Source of the DNA: an uncultured Neglectibacter sp.
GTDB taxonomy: Bacteria; Bacillota; Clostridia; Oscillospirales; Acutalibacteraceae
NCBI GenBank assembly: GCA_947647615.1
Contig: CANSKS010000030.1
Coordinates: forward strand, 1-35,526
DNA: 35,526 nt
Direction: 5' to 3'
Below the pieces are notes generated by a model, which did no database searches, was not told where the DNA came from, and saw only the letters and a program-made list of their open reading frames with translations. Below, in pieces: positions 5,998 to 15,347 of the stretch; positions within the stretch are counted from its first letter, which is position 1; every line of letters begins with the position of its first letter. The position numbers and the translations under genes are program-made.

Positions 5998-7305
5998 TCA
6001 CTCCGCCTCTAAGGCCCGGATTTCACTAATTCCCAAAATGTAGGCGGCCCGTTCATTGAGCAGCGCAATCCCCTTGGCGTCGGCGCCTGCGAAAACCTCT
6101 GCCTGCCGCATACCGGTCGTATAATCGTAAAGCACCAGATTACCGCCCTCCAGAGCCCCTATCGTCCCTCCGGCAGCGGAAAGGGCTTCTACCCGATTTT
6201 CGGCTGTGATCCGCGTGATCTCCCGTTCTCCATCCAGTACCAAAATGATGCTGGAGCCGGAATATTCATAGGCGGAAACCGAAAGGAAAGCCCGGTTTCC
6301 CATGAGGCAGTAGGCTGTAAGCTGGCGGCCCTCATAGCTTTGCTCCCGGAATTCCAGGGAAGCAGAATCGGCCACAAGGGCCGCGGTATCTCCCACAGCA
6401 AACAATTTCCCGTTATCGCTCCAATAGAGGTCCAACAGCAGGTTTCCACGGCTTTCGTACTCCGCTATGGGCTCCGGGCTGCCAAAATAGAACACGGTGA
6501 CCTTGGAGACCATTTCGCCGCCTTCACTGTATACCGTACAGGAGGCCCCGTAGGTGCCATCCGCGTTTAACGCCAAAGCGGTGAGGTACCCTTTGGAAAA
6601 CTGGTATTCGTATTGAAGCGTTCCATTCTTCAAATAGACTTGGAAGTAGGAAGCGCCTCCGCCGCCCTGCATCCCCAGGGCGTAACGGCCGTTCCCGCTT
6701 ACCGCGCCTGCCAAAATATCGTTGGGAGCGGTGCCCTCTGCCAAGGTGTCGGCCCCATTTTGCAGGAAATAGCCGCCGCCATCTAAATGATAAAGCAAAT
6801 AATTCCCATTAGCCCCGCGCAGCACCGGACTGCTAAAGCCGTGCCGCAGAGAAACCAACGTCTGGCCGGTGGAATTCAGCAGGGTAAAAGAGGTGTCGCT
6901 GAGCACAGCAGCCACTCCGCCGGACTGGGCGAAATTCCGGCTCATTACCTCCCCGCCGGTAATGGGTACAGGAAACCCGTCCCCTATTCCGGCACCCATC
7001 ACTTGCAGCTTCAGCCAGCTGACGATATTATCCGGCGTCAGGCTGCCCCGGTTCAGCCAAATAGCCAGGCCCAGGATGGCCACCAGCAGGATTACCCCTA
7101 CCTGATAAACCGCTTTGGGTACCTTAAGCTTTTTTAGCTGCTCCTTTTCGGCTTCTTCCTCTTCGCCCTCATATGCCAGCTCTGCCCTGGGCTCCTCCTG
7201 GAAATCTTTCAACTGAATGATCTTCGGGGCAGGCTGTTTCCCCTTCTTTTTCGGCTTTTCTTTTTTGGGAGGTTCCTTTTCTCGCTGGTGCTTTCCCTGC
7301 TTCAT
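5998..7305 (-). CDS. DUF5711 family membrane-anchored beta-propeller-like protein
   Basis: 435 residues. A very basic, Pro/Lys-rich cytoplasmic head (1-60, repeated KK/EE runs) is followed by one membrane helix near 67-85 and a large extracytoplasmic region rich in repeated short beta-strand units (patterns such as GNYLLYHLDGGGY, NGRYALGM, DGTYGASC) typical of WD/PQQ-like propellers. The layout matches DUF5711, a family of unknown function frequent in Clostridia. It lies 36 bases downstream of truA and probably ends the ecf-truA transcript. A role in surface binding or assembly is only a guess. Confidence 0.75.
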   Translation of the reverse strand: MKQGKHQREKEPPKKEKPKKKGKQPAPKIIQLKDFQEEPRAELAYEGEEEEAEKEQLKKLKVPKAVYQVGVILLVAILGLAIWLNRGSLTPDNIVSWLKLQVMGAGIGDGFPVPITGGEVMSRNFAQSGGVAAVLSDTSFTLLNSTGQTLVSLRHGFSSPVLRGANGNYLLYHLDGGGYFLQNGADTLAEGTAPNDILAGAVSGNGRYALGMQGGGGASYFQVYLKNGTLQYEYQFSKGYLTALALNADGTYGASCTVYSEGGEMVSKVTVFYFGSPEPIAEYESRGNLLLDLYWSDNGKLFAVGDTAALVADSASLEFREQSYEGRQLTAYCLMGNRAFLSVSAYEYSGSSIILVLDGEREITRITAENRVEALSAAGGTIGALEGGNLVLYDYTTGMRQAEVFAGADAKGIALLNERAAYILGISEIRALEAE

Positions 7306-7341
7306 GGCTTCACCTACCTTCTTTCCCGACTCAGGTCGGTC

Positions 7342-8085
7342 CTATTCGTAAAACACCCGGTTTAAATATAGCCCGCAGGCAGGTGCCGTAGGGCCCGCCC
7401 GCCGCCTGTCCTTGGCTTCTATGATCTCTGGAATCTCCTCCGCCCGTATTTTCCCCTGCTGTACCCGCAGCAAGGTTCCCACCATAATGCGCACCATATT
7501 GTAAAGGAACCCGTCTGCCGCCACGGTGAAGACCACCATATTCCCCTGACGCCGGACCTGAGCCTTTGTGACCGTGCGGGTGAGATCCCCTTTTTCCCGG
7601 CGATCCAGGGTACAGAAGGAAGAAAAGTCGTGGCTGCCCAAATATCCTTTTGCCGCCCGATCCAACAGTTCCTCCTCCAGCGAGTACCAATAGTGAAGGG
7701 CACGGCCTCTGAGAAAGGGGTCCCGGACAGGGTGGTTCCAAATCTCATAGCAGTATTCCTTTCCCTTACAGGAATACCGAGCGTGAAAATCGAAGGGCAT
7801 CTCCTTGCAGCTTTTCACTGCGATATCTTCCGGCAAATGACGGTTGAGAGCCGCCGGGAACCGTTCCGGCGAGACTTTGCTTTCTGTTTTGACACTGACG
7901 CAGAATTCTCTGGCGTGGACGCCCGTATCGGTGCGGGAGCAGGCCTTCAAGTCTTCCCGGCGGCCGGTAACAGCCTGCCAGGCTCCCTGGAACACCGCTT
8001 GAACAGTGAGGGCGTTTTCCTGGACCTGCCATCCGTGATAGGCGGATCCGTCATAACTCATGGTAAAAAGCAGGTTCCGTTCCAC
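7342..8085 (-). CDS. truA: tRNA pseudouridine(38-40) synthase TruA
   Basis: 247-residue cytoplasmic enzyme that isomerises uridines 38-40 in the anticodon arm of many tRNAs. The catalytic aspartate lies in CSRTDTGVHA (D53), and the N-terminal MSYDGSAYHGWQ block is standard. I start it at GTG 8085: AAAGGAGAG lies seven bases upstream, and translation further upstream would run into ecfT and gives non-conserved residues. It is 17 bases after ecfT, an arrangement common in Firmicutes (ecfA1-ecfA2-ecfT-truA). Confidence 0.93.
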   Translation of the reverse strand: MERNLLFTMSYDGSAYHGWQVQENALTVQAVFQGAWQAVTGRREDLKACSRTDTGVHAREFCVSVKTESKVSPERFPAALNRHLPEDIAVKSCKEMPFDFHARYSCKGKEYCYEIWNHPVRDPFLRGRALHYWYSLEEELLDRAAKGYLGSHDFSSFCTLDRREKGDLTRTVTKAQVRRQGNMVVFTVAADGFLYNMVRIMVGTLLRVQQGKIRAEEIPEIIEAKDRRRAGPTAPACGLYLNRVFYE

Positions 8086-8102
8086 CTGATCTCTCCTTTC
8101 CC

Positions 8103-8921
8103 TCACCGCAAGATAGCCGGGGGCAGCCACAGGTTCAGCAGCAGGAAGGCCCCCAGAAACAGCGCCACTGCGCCAAGGATAAAGACATCCTGCTTCCCGA
8201 GCTTCAAAACCCGCATTTTGGTCCTGCCCTCGCCTCCGTGATAACACCGGCTCTCCATGGCGGTGGCTAAATCGTAGGCCCGGCGAAAGGCAGAAACAAA
8301 CAGAGGGATCAACACTGGGATCAAAGCCTTGATGCGCTGCAAAATCCCACCGCTTTCCATATCGGCTCCTCTGGCCTTTTGGGCGCTCATGATCTTATCG
8401 GTCTCTTCCAGCAAAAGGGGGACAAACCGCAGGGCAATGGTCATCATCATGGCGAACTCGTGCACCGGCACATGGAGCTTGGAAAGGGGCTTTAGAAGCC
8501 GCTCAATGGCGTCTGTCAGCTGGTTGGGGGAGGTGGTGAAAGTGAGCACCGAGCTGGTGAAAATCAACAGCACAATGCGCACGGAAACAAACAGGGCGTT
8601 CAAAATGCCGTTTCCTGTGATTTTTAACCAGCCCCACTGCACAAGGGGCTCCCCGGTCCCATAAAAAATGTTGAGCACCGCAGTGAACACCACAATAAAC
8701 AAAATGGGCTTCAGGCCCTTTACATAGAGCTTTAAGGGGACTTTGGAGACACACATTCCAAGGAAGGTAAAGAGGACCACCAATCCCAAGGAAAAGAAGT
8801 TTCCCGCCGTGAAGATGAGCACGATGTGAAAGATAATCAGGCATATTTTCACCCGGGGGTCCGTTTTATGCAGCATGGAATGGCCCGGGAAAAATTGCCC
8901 CAAGGTGATATCGGCGATCAT
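8103..8921 (-). CDS. ecfT: energy-coupling factor transporter membrane subunit EcfT
   Basis: 272 residues with five to six membrane helices. It links the two ATPases to interchangeable substrate-binding S components for vitamins and micronutrients. The long cytoplasmic coupling region has the two short Ala/Ser-Arg-x motifs that contact the ATPases (KARGAD, and ESRCYHGG near residue 225). The start overlaps the ecfA2 stop by four bases (ATGA). No S component is encoded in the window, so this is a group II (shared) ECF module. Confidence 0.93.
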   Translation of the reverse strand: MIADITLGQFFPGHSMLHKTDPRVKICLIIFHIVLIFTAGNFFSLGLVVLFTFLGMCVSKVPLKLYVKGLKPILFIVVFTAVLNIFYGTGEPLVQWGWLKITGNGILNALFVSVRIVLLIFTSSVLTFTTSPNQLTDAIERLLKPLSKLHVPVHEFAMMMTIALRFVPLLLEETDKIMSAQKARGADMESGGILQRIKALIPVLIPLFVSAFRRAYDLATAMESRCYHGGEGRTKMRVLKLGKQDVFILGAVALFLGAFLLLNLWLPPAILR

Positions 8922-9784
8922 CGCAACTCCTCCTTCCGTTTGAAAAAGGGCAGCAGCTGCCCAAAGGCGTCGTCTACCGTAAGAGTGGCGGGGTCCACCG
9001 GGCAGCCCATTTTGTAAAGCTCCTGCATGATCTTTGTGATTTGGGGTACCCGCAGGCCCAACTTTTCCAGCTCCTCCCCCTTGGAAAACACCGCCTTTGT
9101 CTCTTCCAGCATCACGGCGTGGCCGCCGCTCATCACCAACAGCCGGTCGGCTGTGCGGCCAATATCCTCCATGCTGTGGGAAACCAGCAGCACCGTATTC
9201 CCCCGGGCTTTGTGGTATTGGGTGATCTGAGCCAGCAGCACATCTCGGCCCCTGGGGTCCAGCCCGGCGGTGGGCTCGTCTAAAATTAACACATCCGGGT
9301 CCATGGCGATGACCCCGGCGATGGCGGCCCGCCGCTTTTCCCCGCCGGAAAGCTCGAAGGGAGATTTCTCTAAAAGCTCCTCCTTGAGCCCTGTAAAGTG
9401 GGCGGCCTCCATGGCCCGTTCCTTGGCCTCGTTTTCGGAAAGCCCCATATTTTTAGGGCCGAACATGATATCTTTCCACACTGTTTCTTCAAAAAGCTGG
9501 TATTCCGGGTACTGGAACACCATGCCCACCCGAAACCTGACATCGCGGATTTTTTTGGGTTCTGCCCAAATATCTTTCCCGTCCAGCAGCACCTGGCCGC
9601 CGGTGGGGCGGATCAGGCCGTTGAGCATTTGGATGAGGGTAGATTTCCCGCTGCCCGTATGGCCAATTACCCCCAGAAATTCTCCCTTGCGAATGGAAAT
9701 GGAAACCTTTTCCACCGCCGTTTTTTGAAAAGGGGTGCCAATCCCATATTGATAAGTCAGATCCTTTGTTTCCAAAACCGGCAA
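8918..9784 (-). CDS. ecfA2: energy-coupling factor ATPase EcfA2
   Basis: 288-residue ABC ATPase. Walker A GHTGSGKST (41-49), Q-loop in VFQYPEYQLF, signature LSGGE, Walker B VLILDEPTAGLD and H-loop VSHSMEDI are complete. The Q-loop YPEYQLF form and the C-terminal ECF-specific extension identify it as EcfA2. It is 16 bases after ecfA1 and overlaps ecfT by four. Confidence 0.93.
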   Translation of the reverse strand: MPVLETKDLTYQYGIGTPFQKTAVEKVSISIRKGEFLGVIGHTGSGKSTLIQMLNGLIRPTGGQVLLDGKDIWAEPKKIRDVRFRVGMVFQYPEYQLFEETVWKDIMFGPKNMGLSENEAKERAMEAAHFTGLKEELLEKSPFELSGGEKRRAAIAGVIAMDPDVLILDEPTAGLDPRGRDVLLAQITQYHKARGNTVLLVSHSMEDIGRTADRLLVMSGGHAVMLEETKAVFSKGEELEKLGLRVPQITKIMQELYKMGCPVDPATLTVDDAFGQLLPFFKRKEELR

Positions 9785-9800
9785 ACTGCCTCATTCCTTT

Positions 9801-10661
9801 CTATGAGAGAGCCCCTGCTCTCCCTGCCAGATAGCGCCGGAGCATCGCCACGCATTCCTCCTCATTCAGGGGAATTTCCGGCAACTTCACGCCGGAAGCG
9901 CCCAAACGGTATACCAGCTCCGCAGCCTGGGGCACATCCAAACTGTGACGTTTTAAAAATTCCACCTGCTGGAACACTTGCCGGGGCGTGCCGCTTGTCA
10001 GTATGTCCCCTTCGTCCATCACCACTACCCGTCCGGCCTGAACAGCCTCGTCCATATAGTGTGTGATCAGCACAATCGTGATCCCTTTTTCCCGGTTCAG
10101 CTTCTGAATGGTGCCCATCACTTCCCCACGGCCCTTCGGGTCCAGCATGGCGGTGGGCTCATCCAGCACAATACACTTCGTTTCCATGGCGATAATCCCG
10201 GCAATAGCCACCCGCTGTTTTTGGCCGCCGGAGAGCTTGTGGGGGGCATGTTCCCGGTATTCATACATCTCCACCGCTTTCAGGGCCTCATCTACGCGCC
10301 TCCGGATCTCCACCGGAGGGACGCCCAGGTTTTCCGGGCCAAAAGCCACGTCTTCCTCTACAATTCCCGCCACCAGTTGGTTATCGGGATTTTGCAGCAC
10401 CAGCCCTACCTGTTTTCTCACCGGCAACTGGTTTTCTTCCAGGGAAGTGTCCAGCCCGCCTACCAGCACCTTGCCGGCGGTGGGCAGCAGCATACCGTTA
10501 AAAAGCTTCGCCATGGTAGACTTTCCACAGCCGTTATGCCCCAAAAGAGCTACGAATTCCCCTTCCTCTATTTCCAGGTCAACACCGTGGAGCACCTCCC
10601 TGGCGTCGGCTGTTTGGGCATCGTAAGAAAACCTCACTTGTTTTACTTCTAAAAAAGCCAT
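9801..10661 (-). CDS. ecfA1: energy-coupling factor ATPase EcfA1
   Basis: 286-residue ABC ATPase, partner of EcfA2. Walker [10 protein letters not shown] (41-49), Q-loop [10 protein letters not shown] (the EcfA1 form), signature LSGGQ, Walker [12 protein letters not shown] and H-loop ITHYMDEA are intact. A strong Shine-Dalgarno (AAAGGAGGTG) precedes ATG 10661. First recognisable gene of the ecf-truA-DUF5711 operon. I recall this module often sitting next to the ribosomal-protein/rpoA cluster in Firmicutes; here the upstream neighbour is a methyltransferase. Confidence 0.93.
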   Translation of the reverse strand: MAFLEVKQVRFSYDAQTADAREVLHGVDLEIEEGEFVALLGHNGCGKSTMAKLFNGMLLPTAGKVLVGGLDTSLEENQLPVRKQVGLVLQNPDNQLVAGIVEEDVAFGPENLGVPPVEIRRRVDEALKAVEMYEYREHAPHKLSGGQKQRVAIAGIIAMETKCIVLDEPTAMLDPKGRGEVMGTIQKLNREKGITIVLITHYMDEAVQAGRVVVMDEGDILTSGTPRQVFQQVEFLKRHSLDVPQAAELVYRLGASGVKLPEIPLNEEECVAMLRRYLAGRAGALS

Positions 10662-10679
10662 AGCAGCACCTCCTTTCCA

Positions 10680-10760
10680 TTAGGCTCTTCTCTTCCGCAA
10701 GCTCTCGCAGGGAAACAGCAGAAAGGGAAGAGGCCTTTTCTTGCCTTTTTTAAACGCCAA
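10680..10760 (-). CDS. possible 26-residue basic leader peptide upstream of ecfA1
   Basis: A minus-strand frame begins with TTG at 10760, eight bases after AAGGAG (10769-10774), and ends 18 bases before ecfA1. The peptide starts MAFKKGKK and ends LRKRRA, strongly basic. The Shine-Dalgarno spacing is good, but there is no homology evidence and the TTG start weakens the case. The rest of the gap (10761-10923) holds no gene; a gagggc / gccctc hairpin just after the methyltransferase lacks a T-run. Confidence 0.2.
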   Translation of the reverse strand: MAFKKGKKRPLPFLLFPCESLRKRRA

Positions 10761-10923
10761 CCCGTTTACTCCTTTTTATTGGTACACAAAAGCAAAAAAC
10801 ACCCTGAAATACTACAGCCATGGTGTTCTCCACTGCGGCAGCCGGAGCAAGCCGCGGCACTGTATATACCAACGCGTACTTCACTGCCTTTGAAATCCGG
10901 TGGTCCGCTGCGGAGGGCCGCCC

Positions 10924-11784
10924 TCAGGCCTCCCAAATGGCAGTGGAGCCACAGGGAAGCACCAGGCCCGTCTCCGTCACCGGCAGGCCAATTTCTCCGG
11001 CAGCGACCTTACCGCCGAACCTCTTTTGCAGCAGCAGCCCCAAAAGGTAGGCCATCACCGAGGGGGAAAGGCCCGTAGTGTAGGAGTTCAGCAGGAAAAA
11101 GAGGGGCGCCTCCGACAAAATGGGGACACACAGTTCCAAAAGGCCATAAAGCTGCTCTTCCAGCTTCCACACCTCGCCCCCCGGTCCACGGCCGTAGGAT
11201 GGAGGATCCATGATGATGGCGTCATAGGTATTCCCCCGCCGCTGCTCCCGCTGGACAAACTTCAGGCAATCGTCTACCAACCAGCGCACCGGCTTTTCCC
11301 CCAGACCGGAAGCCTGGGTGTTTTCTTTTGCCCACTGCACCATGCCCTTGGAAGCGTCCACATGGGTCACCGCCGCGCCAGCCTTGGCGCAGGCCAACGT
11401 GGCGGCCCCAGTATATCCAAACAGGTTTAGCACTTTTACCTGCCTGCCTGCCTGTTTGAGCTTCTCCATGGCAAAGGCCCAATTTACCGCCTGTTCCGGG
11501 AAAAGCCCCGTGTGCTTAAAGCCCATGGTTTTTAACCGGAAAGTGAGCCCCTGCCAGCCGATTTCCCACACCGGGGGCACGCTTTGGTAAACTTCCCATT
11601 TCCCTCCGCCGGAGCTGGAACGGTGGTAACGGGCATGGGCCTGTTTCCAAGCCGGATGCTTCTTTTTTCCTGACCAGATGATCTGCGGGTCAGGCCTGAT
11701 GAGAAAAATATTCCCCCAGCGCTCCAGCCGTTCTCCCGACGCGGTATCTATCAACTCGTAATCTTCCCATTCCGCTGTTCTCAT
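10924..11784 (-). CDS. class I SAM-dependent methyltransferase (PF10672-type, RlmI/RlmK-like)
   Basis: 286 residues. The core has the SAM-binding motif I LNLFGYTGAATL, an acidic VTHVDAS, and the catalytic-region motif MDPPSYGRGP. This arrangement, with an N-terminal strand-rich region containing RPDPQIIW and FPEQAVNW, fits the PF10672 group of methyltransferases related to the 23S rRNA enzymes RlmI/RlmK. It lacks the N-terminal PUA domain of RlmI, so the RNA target is unknown. I start at ATG 11784, five bases after AAGGA; a longer frame would run back into glmM. It follows glmM by 52 bases and may share its transcript. Confidence 0.75.
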   Translation of the reverse strand: MRTAEWEDYELIDTASGERLERWGNIFLIRPDPQIIWSGKKKHPAWKQAHARYHRSSSGGGKWEVYQSVPPVWEIGWQGLTFRLKTMGFKHTGLFPEQAVNWAFAMEKLKQAGRQVKVLNLFGYTGAATLACAKAGAAVTHVDASKGMVQWAKENTQASGLGEKPVRWLVDDCLKFVQREQRRGNTYDAIIMDPPSYGRGPGGEVWKLEEQLYGLLELCVPILSEAPLFFLLNSYTTGLSPSVMAYLLGLLLQKRFGGKVAAGEIGLPVTETGLVLPCGSTAIWEA

Positions 11785-11836
11785 CATGTTCCTTTTCCGT
11801 AAGCCTTCCGCAAAATTTGAAACCATAGGAGCCCTG

Positions 11837-13189
11837 TCACAGCAGCTGCGCCTCAATGACCTGGGCCACATCCTGGGCCAGCCTTTGAATTTCGGCCTCG
11901 TCCTGGCCCTCTACCATAATGCGCAGCAGGGGTTCTGTGCCGGAAGGCCGCACGATGATCCGCCCGTTCTTCCCCAAAGTCGCCGTCACTTTATCGATGG
12001 CCGCCTTTACCTTATGGTCGGTATAAAAGGCCAGCTTGCCCTCGGGAGATACCCGAATATTCAGCATGGTCTGAGGAAAACGCTCCATCAACGTGGCCAG
12101 AGAAGAAAGCTTCGCTTCTCTTCTGCGCAGCAGGCTCAAAAGCTGGCAGGCCGTGAGCTGGCCGTCGCCGGTGGTGGCAAAATCCCGGAAAATCACATGG
12201 CCGCTTTGCTCGCCGCCAAAGCCATAACCGCTCAGCAGCATTTCTTCCAGCACATAGCGGTCCCCCACTTTTGTGGCCTCGAAGCGCATGCCGTTTTCCT
12301 CGCAGAACCGCTGGAAGCCCAAATTGGTCATGATGGTGCCCACCACTGTGTTTTGAGCCAGCTTCCCCCGGCTCTTCATATCCATGGCACAAATGGCCAT
12401 GATAAAATCGCCGTCTACAAAATCCCCGTGGTCGTCCACCATCAGGCAGCGGTCGGCGTCGCCGTCAAAGGCCACCCCGGCGTCGGCCCCATGGGCTTTC
12501 ACATACTCCTGCAGGCTTTCCATGTGAGTGGAGCCGCAATCCCGGTTTACATTGACGCCATCGGGATTATTGTGGAGCATGGTCACCTGAGCTCCCAGCT
12601 CGGTAAACAGTGTTTCCGCCGTAGCGCTAGCCGAACCGTTGGCGCAATCGATCACCACCCGCAGGCCGTCTAAGGCAAAATGCACGGTACTCTTCACATG
12701 GTCAATATAATCCCGCACGGCGTTTTCCGCGAAGGTCACAGTACCAATGCCGTCTTCCGTAGGCATCTCATGGGAAATGTCGGATTTTCCCAAAATAATA
12801 TCCTCTATGCGCTCTTCCAGATCATCCGGCAGCTTGTAGCCGTCGCCGCTGAAAATTTTGATGCCGTTATACTCGAAGGAATTGTGGGAAGCCGAAATCA
12901 TGATTCCCGCATCCGCTTTATATTTTTCCACCAGATAGGCCACCGCCGGGGTAGGCACTACGCCCAAAGTCACCACGCTGGCTCCGATACTGCAAAGGCC
13001 CGCTGCCATGGCGTTTTCCAGCATATCGGAAGAAAGGCGGGTGTCCTTGCCAATGAGCACCTTGGGATGTCGGTTGTTTTTATTGGTCAGCACCTTTGCC
13101 GCCGCCCTGCCCAGCTGGGTGGCCAGCTCGCAGGTAAGGTCTTTATTGGCGATCCCCCGAATACCGTCTGTTCCAAATAATCTGCCCAT
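11837..13189 (-). CDS. glmM: phosphoglucosamine mutase GlmM
   Basis: 450 residues, the full family length. It converts glucosamine 6-phosphate to glucosamine 1-phosphate on the way to UDP-GlcNAc for peptidoglycan. The start MGRLFGTDGIRG is diagnostic. The phosphoserine loop is ISASHN (catalytic Ser about 101), the metal loop is FDGDADR, and the C-terminal phosphate loop is RPSGTEPLLRIMVEG. A Shine-Dalgarno (GAAAGGAAG) precedes ATG 13189. Confidence 0.96.
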   Translation of the reverse strand: MGRLFGTDGIRGIANKDLTCELATQLGRAAAKVLTNKNNRHPKVLIGKDTRLSSDMLENAMAAGLCSIGASVVTLGVVPTPAVAYLVEKYKADAGIMISASHNSFEYNGIKIFSGDGYKLPDDLEERIEDIILGKSDISHEMPTEDGIGTVTFAENAVRDYIDHVKSTVHFALDGLRVVIDCANGSASATAETLFTELGAQVTMLHNNPDGVNVNRDCGSTHMESLQEYVKAHGADAGVAFDGDADRCLMVDDHGDFVDGDFIMAICAMDMKSRGKLAQNTVVGTIMTNLGFQRFCEENGMRFEATKVGDRYVLEEMLLSGYGFGGEQSGHVIFRDFATTGDGQLTACQLLSLLRRREAKLSSLATLMERFPQTMLNIRVSPEGKLAFYTDHKVKAAIDKVTATLGKNGRIIVRPSGTEPLLRIMVEGQDEAEIQRLAQDVAQVIEAQLL

Positions 13190-13233
13190 AATCGCTACTT
13201 CCTTTCAAAAGTTAAAAGTATATTGCCTGTCAC

Positions 13234-13269
13234 ATCTTTTGGGGAGCGGCCGCTCCGCTAATAAAAGAT
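13234..13269 (-). terminator. long hairpin between ruvB and glmM
   Basis: Outer arms atctttt / aaaagat enclose the self-complementary ggagcggccgctcc. It lies just beyond the ruvB stop and before glmM. There is no T-run past the outer stem, so it may be a processing or stability element or a weak terminator. Confidence 0.35.
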
Positions 13270-13279
13270 ATCCACAACT

Positions 13280-14404
13280 TCAGTTTTTTATTTCGCCCAA
13301 TTTCAGCTGGGCCTCCTGTTCCCGCAGACTGCCTGGTACCGGCAGGCCCAAGTGCAGGTAAGCCGCCGCCGTGACACATCTCCCTCGGGGGGTCCTGGTT
13401 AAAAAGCCGATCTGCATCAGGTACGGTTCGTTCACATCCTCAATGGTGACAGCCTCTTCTCCAATGGCCGCCGCCAAGGTTTCCAGCCCCACCGGGCCGC
13501 CGCCGTAATTTTGTATGATGGCCAAAAGCATCCTTCTGTCGCTGGAGTCCAGCCCCAGCTCATCCACCTCCAGGCGGTCCAAGGCCAGTTTTGCCGTGGA
13601 ATAGGTGACCAGGCCACCGCTCATCACCTGGGCAAAATCCCGCACCCGCTTTAACAGCCGGTTGGCAATGCGGGGCGTCCCCCGGGAACGGGAGGCGATT
13701 TCCAAAGCGCCATCCATCTCGATTTCGGTATTCAAAATCTGGGCGCTGCGCAGGACGATTTTCCCAAGCTCCTCCGGAGTGTAAAGCTCTAAACGGAGGA
13801 TGACCCCGAAGCGGTCCCTCAAAGGAGCCGAAAGCTGGCCCGCACGGGTGGTGGCGCCTACCAGCGTGAAACGAGGCAACGGCAAATGGTAGGAGGCCGC
13901 CATTTGCCCCTTCCCGGTAATGATGTCCAAAGCATAATCTTCCATGGCGGGGTACAAAATTTCCTCCACCGTTCTGGGCAGCCGGTGTACCTCGTCAATA
14001 AAGAGTACATCTCCCGGGCCCAAATTGGTGAGCAAAGCCGCCAGATCTCCGGGCTTCTCAATGGCAGGGCCGCTGGTGATGCGCAGGTTTACTCCCAATT
14101 CATTGGCCACAATGCCCGCCAAGGTGGTCTTCCCCAGGCCGGGCGGGCCGTAAAGCAGCACATGGTCCAATGCTTCCTTCCGGCTTTTGGCAGCTTCTAT
14201 AAAGACTTTTAAATTTTCCTTCACTTTATCCTGGCCCACATATTCGGAAAACGTACGGGGACGAAGCGGGTTTTCCACCTCGCTGTCTTCCGGGGTATAG
14301 CCTGTTTCCATCAGACGGTTTTCCAGGTCCAGGTCTTCTTCCCAGCCGGCAGCGCCCGCCGGATACGCGCCCTCTTCTCCCAGACCGCCGCTTTTTCGGA
14401 TCAT
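13280..14404 (-). CDS. ruvB: Holliday junction branch-migration ATPase RuvB
   Basis: 374 residues. It is the AAA+ motor that, with RuvA, drives branch migration of Holliday junctions. Walker [10 protein letters not shown] (86-94), Walker [11 protein letters not shown], sensor 1 GATTRAG and the arginine-finger region are present, then the C-terminal winged helix ([10 protein letters not shown]). The start is ATG 14404, eight bases after GGAAGGAGG. The first 45 or so residues, before [12 protein letters not shown], are longer than usual and acidic. Gap to ruvA is about 250 bases, unusually wide for this operon. Confidence 0.96.
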   Translation of the reverse strand: MIRKSGGLGEEGAYPAGAAGWEEDLDLENRLMETGYTPEDSEVENPLRPRTFSEYVGQDKVKENLKVFIEAAKSRKEALDHVLLYGPPGLGKTTLAGIVANELGVNLRITSGPAIEKPGDLAALLTNLGPGDVLFIDEVHRLPRTVEEILYPAMEDYALDIITGKGQMAASYHLPLPRFTLVGATTRAGQLSAPLRDRFGVILRLELYTPEELGKIVLRSAQILNTEIEMDGALEIASRSRGTPRIANRLLKRVRDFAQVMSGGLVTYSTAKLALDRLEVDELGLDSSDRRMLLAIIQNYGGGPVGLETLAAAIGEEAVTIEDVNEPYLMQIGFLTRTPRGRCVTAAAYLHLGLPVPGSLREQEAQLKLGEIKN

Positions 14405-14527
14405 CTGCAAGGCCTCCTTCCTCGTTGTGGGTGGCTTTTCCCATTACCCCAAAATTCCTTATGTTATGGTTTCTCTTTCCGGGTTTGCCATATTGTTTAC
14501 ACTTTTCCGGACTTTTCGCCCTTTTGG

Positions 14528-14614
14528 TGCGTCAAATCCAGAAATTTCCCATTTTTAAAATGATTACGATCCCAGCCCCGGGCTATGGCACTCGCCGCAC
14601 CGTCCTTTGACGCA
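14528..14614. repeat. 9-bp long-range inverted repeat between ruvA and ruvB
   Basis: tgcgtcaaa (14528-14536) and tttgacgca (14606-14614) are exact inverse complements 69 bases apart, in the 254-base ruvA-ruvB gap. The spacer contains an aaattt / ttttaaaat-rich part. A regulatory role is unproven. Confidence 0.3.
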
Positions 14615-14658
14615 AAACAGCAGGAACACAGAAAGGGACCGGAGATTCCAAAAAAGCG

Positions 14659-15267
14659 TCACTTTTTTTGAGCGCCAAAGCCCTTTAAGGCCAGACGGAT
14701 CAGCTCTTCCGGAGGCAAGGAGGAATCCAGCTTGCCTACTGCCGCCGCCGCGTCGGAAGGGGAATAGCCCAAGGTGGTCAAAGCGCTCACCGCATGGGCT
14801 GCGTTGCCGGAAGCGGAAGGGCCGCCGGCTGCAAGGTCTCCCTCGAAACCGGCGCTGCCGGAGAAATCGTTCACCTTATCTTTCAGCTCCAACACAATGC
14901 GCTGGGCCAGCTTCGCACCTACGCCGTTAGCTCGGGTAAAACGTTTGGCGTCTCCCCCAGCAGCAGCTATGGCCACATCTTCCGGAGCCAGCTCCGACAA
15001 GATGGCTACCCCCACTTTAGGCCCCACGCCGCTGATGGCGGTGAGCAGTTTAAAGCAGTTGAGCTCCGCCATGGAAAAGAAGCCGAAAAGGTCCAACGCG
15101 TCTTCCCGTACATTCAAATGGGTGTACAGAGTTGCCGTTTCCATAAGCCGGGGCAACCGGCGCAGCGTGTTCATGGAAGTGATGCATTTAAAGGCCACGC
15201 CCCCCACATCGATCACGGCCAATCCAGGCCCTGTATGGACCAACTTTCCGGTTAAACTGTAGAACAT
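14659..15267 (-). CDS. ruvA: Holliday junction DNA-binding protein RuvA
   Basis: 202 residues. RuvA tetramers bind the four-way junction and load RuvB. Domain I begins MFYSLTGKLVHTGPG; two helix-hairpin-helix motifs are visible (SGVGPKVGVAIL and NGVGAKLAQRIVLEL); the C-terminal UBA-like domain III (AVSALTTLGYSPSDA) contacts RuvB. Shine-Dalgarno AAGGTGAG lies 8 bases upstream. It follows ruvC by 80 bases. Confidence 0.95.
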   Translation of the reverse strand: MFYSLTGKLVHTGPGLAVIDVGGVAFKCITSMNTLRRLPRLMETATLYTHLNVREDALDLFGFFSMAELNCFKLLTAISGVGPKVGVAILSELAPEDVAIAAAGGDAKRFTRANGVGAKLAQRIVLELKDKVNDFSGSAGFEGDLAAGGPSASGNAAHAVSALTTLGYSPSDAAAAVGKLDSSLPPEELIRLALKGFGAQKK

Positions 15268-15347
15268 AAGATTCGCTCACCTTTCAGCCAATATAAAAAG
15301 GCGGAAAAGCTCCGCCGAAGCTTCCAACTCTTGCTTGCAAGGCCCTT

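Noticed and set aside
8086-8247. N-terminal extension of TruA
   Set aside because: It runs inside ecfT, while GTG 8085 has a well-placed Shine-Dalgarno.
11785-11871. N-terminal extension of the methyltransferase into glmM
   Set aside because: It would overlap the end of glmM, and family-like sequence begins at MRTAEWEDYEL; a Shine-Dalgarno fits ATG 11784.
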